This document shows positions 59,691-64,000 of a stretch of DNA of 64,000 bases, piece after piece. Each line of letters begins with the position of its first letter. The stretch's first letter is position 1. The notes beneath the pieces are model-generated. The model was not told the origin of the DNA. It saw nothing but the letters and a program-made list of their open reading frames with translations, and made no database searches. A program made the position numbers and the translations under genes. This DNA is from Aegilops tauschii subsp. strangulata (taxonomy: Eukaryota; Streptophyta; Magnoliopsida; Poales; Poaceae), in contig NC_053041.3 in assembly GCF_002575655.3 (NCBI RefSeq), positions 377,749,054-377,813,053 on the forward strand, given 5' to 3'.

Positions 59691-61118
59691 ATGCCGGGTG
59701 TTCCCAGGGGGCTGGCTGAGCACCGTTTGCGAGTCGACCCAAAAGTGAAACCAGTCAAAGAACATCTTCGACGGTCCGCCGTACAGAAGAGAAAAGCAAT
59801 CGGTGAAGAAGTGGCTCGGCTCCTAGCAGCTGAGTTTATCCGAGAGATTTACCACTCCGAGTGGCTAGCCAATGTTGTCATGGTCCCCAAGAAGGACGAC
59901 TCACTTCGCATGTGCATTGACTTCAAGCATATCAATCGGGTCTGCCCGAAAGATCACTTTCCTCTCCCCCGCATCGATCAAATAGTCGACTCGACTGCAG
60001 GGTGTGAGCGCTTGTCCTTTTTGGATGCTTATTCCGGGTATCATCAGATCCAACTGTATGGACCTGATGAGATAAAAACAGCTTTCATCACTCCATTTGG
60101 GTGCTTCTATTATGTCACCATGCCATTCGGCCTGAAGAATGCTGGAGCCACATTCATGAGGATGATTCAGAAGTGTTTACTCACTCAAATCAGTCGGAAT
60201 GTGGAAGCATACATGGATGACATTGTGGTCAAGTCACGTAAAGGTTCCGACCTGTTGGCTGACCTTGCTGAAACTTTTGCCAACCTCAGAAGGTATGATA
60301 TCAAGCTTAAACCATCAAAGTGCACATTTGGAGTTCCGGGCGGAAAATTACTCGGCTTCCTCGTTTCCGAACGGGGGATCGACACTAACCCAGAGAAAGT
60401 TGGTGCCATTCTCCGAATGAAATGCCCTGTGCGTGTGCACGATGTCCAGAAGCTTACAGGTTGTTTGGCCGCCTTAAGTCGATTCTTTTCTCGCCTCGGT
60501 GAAAAGGCATTGCCTCTTTACTGACTGATGAAGAAGTCTGATAAGTTCGAGTGGACTCCTGAAGCTGATGCAGTATTTGCAGAGCTCAAAGCCCTGCTTT
60601 CCACCCAGCCGGTGCTTGCTGCCCCAATCAGCAAAGAGCCTTTACTGCTTTACATTGCAGCCACTGGACAAGTCATCATTACAGTACTTACGGTCGAGCG
60701 GGAAGAAGAAGGAAAAGCCTATAAAGTTCAGCGCCCAGTATATTATGTTTCTGAAGTTTTGACTCCATCAAAGCAAAGATATCCACATTATCCGAAGCTT
60801 GTTTATGGGATTTATATGACCACGAAGAAGGTTGCACATTATTTCTCTGACCACTCCATTACAGTCGTCAGCGACGCTCCATTATCAGAGATTCTGAACA
60901 ACAGAGATGCAACTGGTCGAGTGGCAAAGTGGGCGATTGAACTCCTTCCCTTGGATATTAAGTTTGAGGCAAATAAAGCTATCAAGTCCCAAGCAATAGC
61001 AGATTTCCTCGCCGAGTGGATCGAACGGCAACTGCCGACTCAAGTCCACTTGGAACACCGGACCATGTTCTTTGATGGTTCCAAGATGCTGAATGGTTCC
61101 GGTGCTGGGGTGGGTATC
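59691..61118 (+). pseudogene. pol: Element H reverse transcriptase and first RNase H
   Basis: The RT domain (59740-60300) has MVPKKDDSLRMCIDFKHIN, DAYSGYHQI, FGLKNAGATF and the active site YMDDIVV, all intact. A TGA at 60522-60524 (Y-stop-L, probably CGA to TGA) ends the frame. The same frame resumes at 60525 with the linker and Gypsy RNase H (FEWTPEADAVF, KWAIELLPLDIKFE, IADFLAEW), and a frameshift near 61118 follows. Apart from the nonsense codon, RT looks nearly intact. Confidence 0.85.
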
Positions 61119-61470
61119 CCCCCGAGGAGACAAGCTCACATATGTTCTCCAGATTCACTTTGATTCCTCCAATAACGTAGCAGAATATGAAGCACTCTTA
61201 TATGGATTGCGTATGGCCATCTCACTCGGTGTCCGTCGCCTCATTGTCTACGTCGACTCAGATTTGGTAGTCAATCAAGTGATGAAGGAGTGGGACGTCA
61301 GAAGCCCAGCTATGACCGGTTAATGCAATGCGGTGAGGAAGTTGGAAAAGAAGTTTGAGGGGTTAGAGCTCCATCGTATACCCCGACTTAAAAATCAAGC
61401 AGCCGATGATTTGGCAAAGATAGGTTCCAAGAGGGAAGCCATTCCTAGCAACGTGTTTTTGGAACACATT
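61093..61470 (+). pseudogene. pol: Element H second RNase H (archaeal-type), diagnostic of Tat elements
   Basis: The segment holds the DGS start (FFDGSKMLNGSGAG, at the end of the upstream frame), then NNVAEYEALLYGLR with the second acidic residue, VDSDLVVNQV with the third, and HRIPRLKNQAADDLAKIG with the last acidic residues. This second RNase H placed between RNase H and integrase marks Tat-type Gypsy elements. A TAA at 61321-61323 breaks it. Confidence 0.85.
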
Positions 61471-62835
61471 CATACACCTTCAGTTCAACAAGATCCTTTC
61501 ACTGAAGAGCCCCCGCAGCCTAAGAGTGCCACAGATCTGACTGAAGTCGAAGTCCCAGCCGTGGTCGACCTAATCATGGAGGTTTTGATCATCACCTCCG
61601 ACTGGACAGTGACATACATATTGTATATCCTTAGGAAGGAACTCCCAGAGGATGAAGAAGAGGCTCGACAGATCGTCTGTCGATCCAAGGCCTTTACTGT
61701 GATAAGAGGACAACTGTTCAGGGAAAGCGTAACCGGAGTCAGCCAGAAATGCATAACATCAGAAGAAGGTCGAGTGATCCTCAACGACATCCACTCGGGG
61801 ATTTGTGGTCACCATGTGTCCTCTCGGACCATTGTGGCCAAAGCATACCGAGCTGGATTTTATTGGCCGCGAGCAAATGAAATGGCGAAAGATATAGTCG
61901 ACAAATATGAAGGCTGCCAGTTTTACTCCAATATGTCCCACAAGCCTGCGTCAGCCCTGAAGACTATTCCACTCGTCTGGCCCTGTGCTGTTTGGGGATT
62001 GGATATGGTTGGACCCCTGAGGACTGGTAGGAGCGGCTTCACTCATGTGCTTGTAGCAGTCGACAAGTTTACCAAATGGATTGAAGCCAAGCCTATCAAG
62101 AATCTTGAAGCCGGTACTGCCGTCAGCTTCATCAGAGAATTGACATTCAGATATGGAGTTCCGCACAGCATCATCACTGAGAACGGGTCGAACTTCGATT
62201 CTGATGAGTTCAGAGCCTTCTGTGCTTCCCAAGGCACATGAGTCGACTATGCTTCAGTCGCCCACCCCCAGTCGAATGGGCAAGCAGAAAGAGCAAATGG
62301 CTTGATTCTCAAAGGACTGAAACCCCGACTGATGCGTGATCTCAAGCACGTAGCAGGCGCCTGGGTCGACGAACTTCCATTAGTTCTTTGGGGATTGAGG
62401 ACAACTCCCAATCGGTCGACTGGCCGAACTCCATTCTTCTTGGTTTATGGAGCTGAAGCTGTTCTACCGAGTGACTTGCTTCACAATGCACCCCGAGTCG
62501 AGCTCTTCTCTGAAGACGAAGTAGAACAGGCCCGGCATGACGCAGTCGATCTCCTAGAGGAGGAAAGAGAGATGGCCTTAATACGGTCGACCATTTATCA
62601 GCAAGACTTGCATCGATTCAACGCCAGAAACATGAGGGGCCGAGCCTTTCAAGAGAGAGACTTGGTTCTTCGAGTGGATCAGCAGAAACCACACAAGCTT
62701 GCCCCTGCTTGGGAAGGTCCCTTCATTGTCACCAGAGTTCTCCACAATGGAGCATACCATCTTTACAATGTCGAGCATCAGAAAGACAAGCCACGGGCTT
62801 GGAACGCGGAGCTGCTCCGCCCCTTTTATACTTAA
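61471..62835 (+). pseudogene. pol: Element H integrase (broken)
   Basis: The zinc-binding segment reads HSGICGHHVSSRTIV ... KYEGCQFY; the first Cys of the pair is Tyr (codon 61906-61908). The core has D in WGLDMVGPL and E in PQSNGQAERANG, but the middle Asp is Glu (ITENGSNF, codon 62179-62181). A TGA at 62239-62241 interrupts FCASQGT-stop-VDYASVAHP. The frame continues to 62835 through the C-terminal domain (LVLRVDQQKPHKLAPAWEGP). TAA at 62833-62835 is the probable natural end. Confidence 0.85.
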
Positions 62836-62939
62836 GTACTCATTGGGATGAGATGTAATAAGAAATACCTTTGTAGTTTGTTTATCAAAGACAAGAGCTT
62901 TACAGTCTTCCTAAATGGTTGTGGTTGCTTTTGTTTGCA
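62836..62939 (+). mobile_element. Element H, start of 3' non-coding region
   Basis: A short AT-rich spacer between the pol stop and the tandem array, with no feature. Confidence 0.6.
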
Positions 62940-63867
62940 TCTGAAATCCCCCAGTGGGTGACTTTGTCGCGAATCCATCTCGCCTAAAGTTTGAAAAATC
63001 CTACCGAGTGGTGAGCAAGCCTCTCACTCAGGGGCTTAGCCGCGAATCCGTTTCGCCTAAGTTTAAAAAATCCTACTGAGTGGTGAGCAACCCTCCCACT
63101 CGGGGGCTTAGCTGCAGTCCAGTACTCGCCTTAGTTTCTAAAATCCTACCGAGTGGTGAGCAACCCTCCCACTCTGGGGCTTAGCTGCAGTCCAGTACTC
63201 GCCTAAGTTTGTAAAATCCTACCGAGTGATGAGCAAGCCTCTCACTCGGGGGCTTAGCTGCAATCCAGTACTCGCCTAAGTTTGTAAAATCCTACCGAGT
63301 GGTAAGCAACCCTCCCACTCGGGGGCTTAGCTGCAGTCCAGTACTCGCCTAAGTTTGTAAAATCCTACCGAGTGATGAGCAAGCCTCTCACTCGGGGGCT
63401 TAGCTGCAGTCCAGTACTCGCCTAAGTTTGTAAAATCCTACCGAGTGGTGAGCAACCCTCCCACTCGGGGGCTTAGCTGCAGTCTAGTACTCGCCTAAGT
63501 TTGTAAAATCCTACCGAGTGATGAGCAAGCCTCTCACTCGGGGGCTTAGCTACAGTCCAGTACTCGCCTAAGTTTGTAAAATCCTACCGAGTGGTGAGCA
63601 ACCCTCCCACTCGGGGGCTTAGGTGCAGTCTAGTACTCGCCTAACTTTGTAAAATCCTACCGAGTGGTGAGCAACCCTCCCACTCGGGGGCTTAGCTGCA
63701 GTCCAGTACTCGCCTAAGTTTGTAAAATCCTACCGAGTGGTGAGCAACCCTCTCACTCGGGGGCTTAGCTGCAGTCCAGTACTCGCCTAAGTTTGAAAAA
63801 CCCTACCGAGTGGTGAGCAACCCTCCCACTCGGGGGCTTAGCTACAGTCCAGTACTCGCCTAAGTTC
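62940..63867 (+). repeat. 73-bp tandem repeat array in the 3' region of element H
   Basis: About 12 units. The word ACCGAGTG (or variant) starts at 63003, 63075, 63148, 63221, 63294, 63367, 63440, 63513, 63586, 63659, 63732 and 63805, almost all 73 bases apart. Each unit reads CCGAGTGGTGAGCAACCCTC, then CACTCGGGGGCTTAG, then CAGTACTCGCCTAAG. CCGAGTG and CACTCGG form an inverted repeat in each unit. Hypervariable tandem repeats are known in the 3' region of related Tat/Ogre elements. Confidence 0.92.
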
Positions 63868-64000
63868 AAAGTCCATCCCCATTCGCAAGGACGATGAGGT
63901 GCAGGTCGACTGCAACCTTCTCCTTCAGAGCTGCGCCACAAGTACAACGTGCGCTCCATCCCTATCCGCAAGGACGACAAGGTGCAGGTCGACTGCAACC
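63868..64000 (+). repeat. Second tandem repeat (83-bp step) with a ribosomal protein L26 gene fragment
   Basis: The block TCCATCCCCATTCGCAAGG at 63872 recurs as TCCATCCCTATCCGCAAGG at 63955, an 83-base step, and the window ends in the second copy. In one frame the stretch from about 63929 translates [20 protein letters not shown], which matches eukaryotic ribosomal protein L26 (uL24). The first copy encodes the shorter [12 protein letters not shown]. After QV both diverge into GTCGACTGCAACC. The 83-base step shifts the frame, so it is non-coding here. Confidence 0.8.

Noticed and set aside
62940..63867. CRISPR-like array
   Set aside because: Units are contiguous 73-bp tandem copies without variable spacers, in a plant retrotransposon.
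63868..64000. A functional ribosomal protein gene
   Set aside because: Only about 20 codons match, the copies are in different frames and the match ends abruptly.

Overview
This window is a stack of nested plant transposable elements. I found no host gene, tRNA, rRNA or CRISPR array. The element types point to a Triticeae grass (wheat, barley, rye or Aegilops). They include an antisense BARE/Angela-type Copia element, several Athila-type Gypsy elements with tRNA-Asp primer sites, two Tekay-type chromoviruses with long TGTAACA... LTRs, one Tat-type Gypsy with a second RNase H, and a CACTA-like DNA transposon. I assigned families from sequence features recalled without a search, so family names are tentative. 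LTR boundaries and target-site duplications (TSDs) were read directly.

Left part (1-29028). Element A (Athila-like, + strand) gives its 3' internal end and 3' LTR (1-2821) and interrupts a Tekay pol gene, whose RNase H end, integrase and chromodomain follow (2822-4509) with its 3' LTR (4522-7186). After 355 unexplained bases comes a truncated antisense LTR (7542-8799), then the 3' internal region of Athila-like element C and its LTR. That LTR is split at 11327/28133 by element B (11328-28127, TSD CTCCC). B is non-autonomous: its coding space holds only a small ORF of unknown function. B contains a complete antisense Copia element (15391-24089, TSD CCTAT) and an antisense solo LTR (25158-26716, TSD GAAAT).

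Middle (29029-48438). Element D carries a long decayed ORF that is neither gag nor pol, then a polypurine tract and a 3' LTR (34125-34998). The LTR is cut by antisense Athila-like element E. E keeps its 3' LTR, a small ORF in the env position preceded by a plausible intron and an internal TATA box, and part of its integrase. Element F (38865-47874, TSD TATAG) is inserted in E's integrase. F has gag and protease but no reverse transcriptase or integrase, and its 5' LTR holds a solo LTR of another family (39849-40867, TSD TCCAT).

Right part (48439-64000). Tekay-type element G is inserted further along E's integrase and shows a 4.36-kb 5' LTR, PBS and leader. A CACTA-like element with ~84-bp subterminal repeats and an intron-containing minus-strand gene interrupts G. 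Tat-type element H is inserted into that and runs off the window. H has LTR, PBS, gag, protease, RT, two RNase H domains and integrase, all decayed, then a 73-bp tandem-repeat array and a second repeat that contains a fragment of ribosomal protein L26 (uL24) coding sequence.

The nesting order on the right is D > E > G > CACTA > H, with E > F > solo LTR as a side branch. No element here looks able to move by itself: every recognisable polyprotein has stops, frameshifts or lost catalytic residues. The best leads for something undescribed are the L26-derived repeat in H, the unknown ORFs of B and D, the promoter-like and intron-like segment before E's env-position ORF, and the perfect 25-bp inverted repeat upstream of the TATA box in the F-type LTR.
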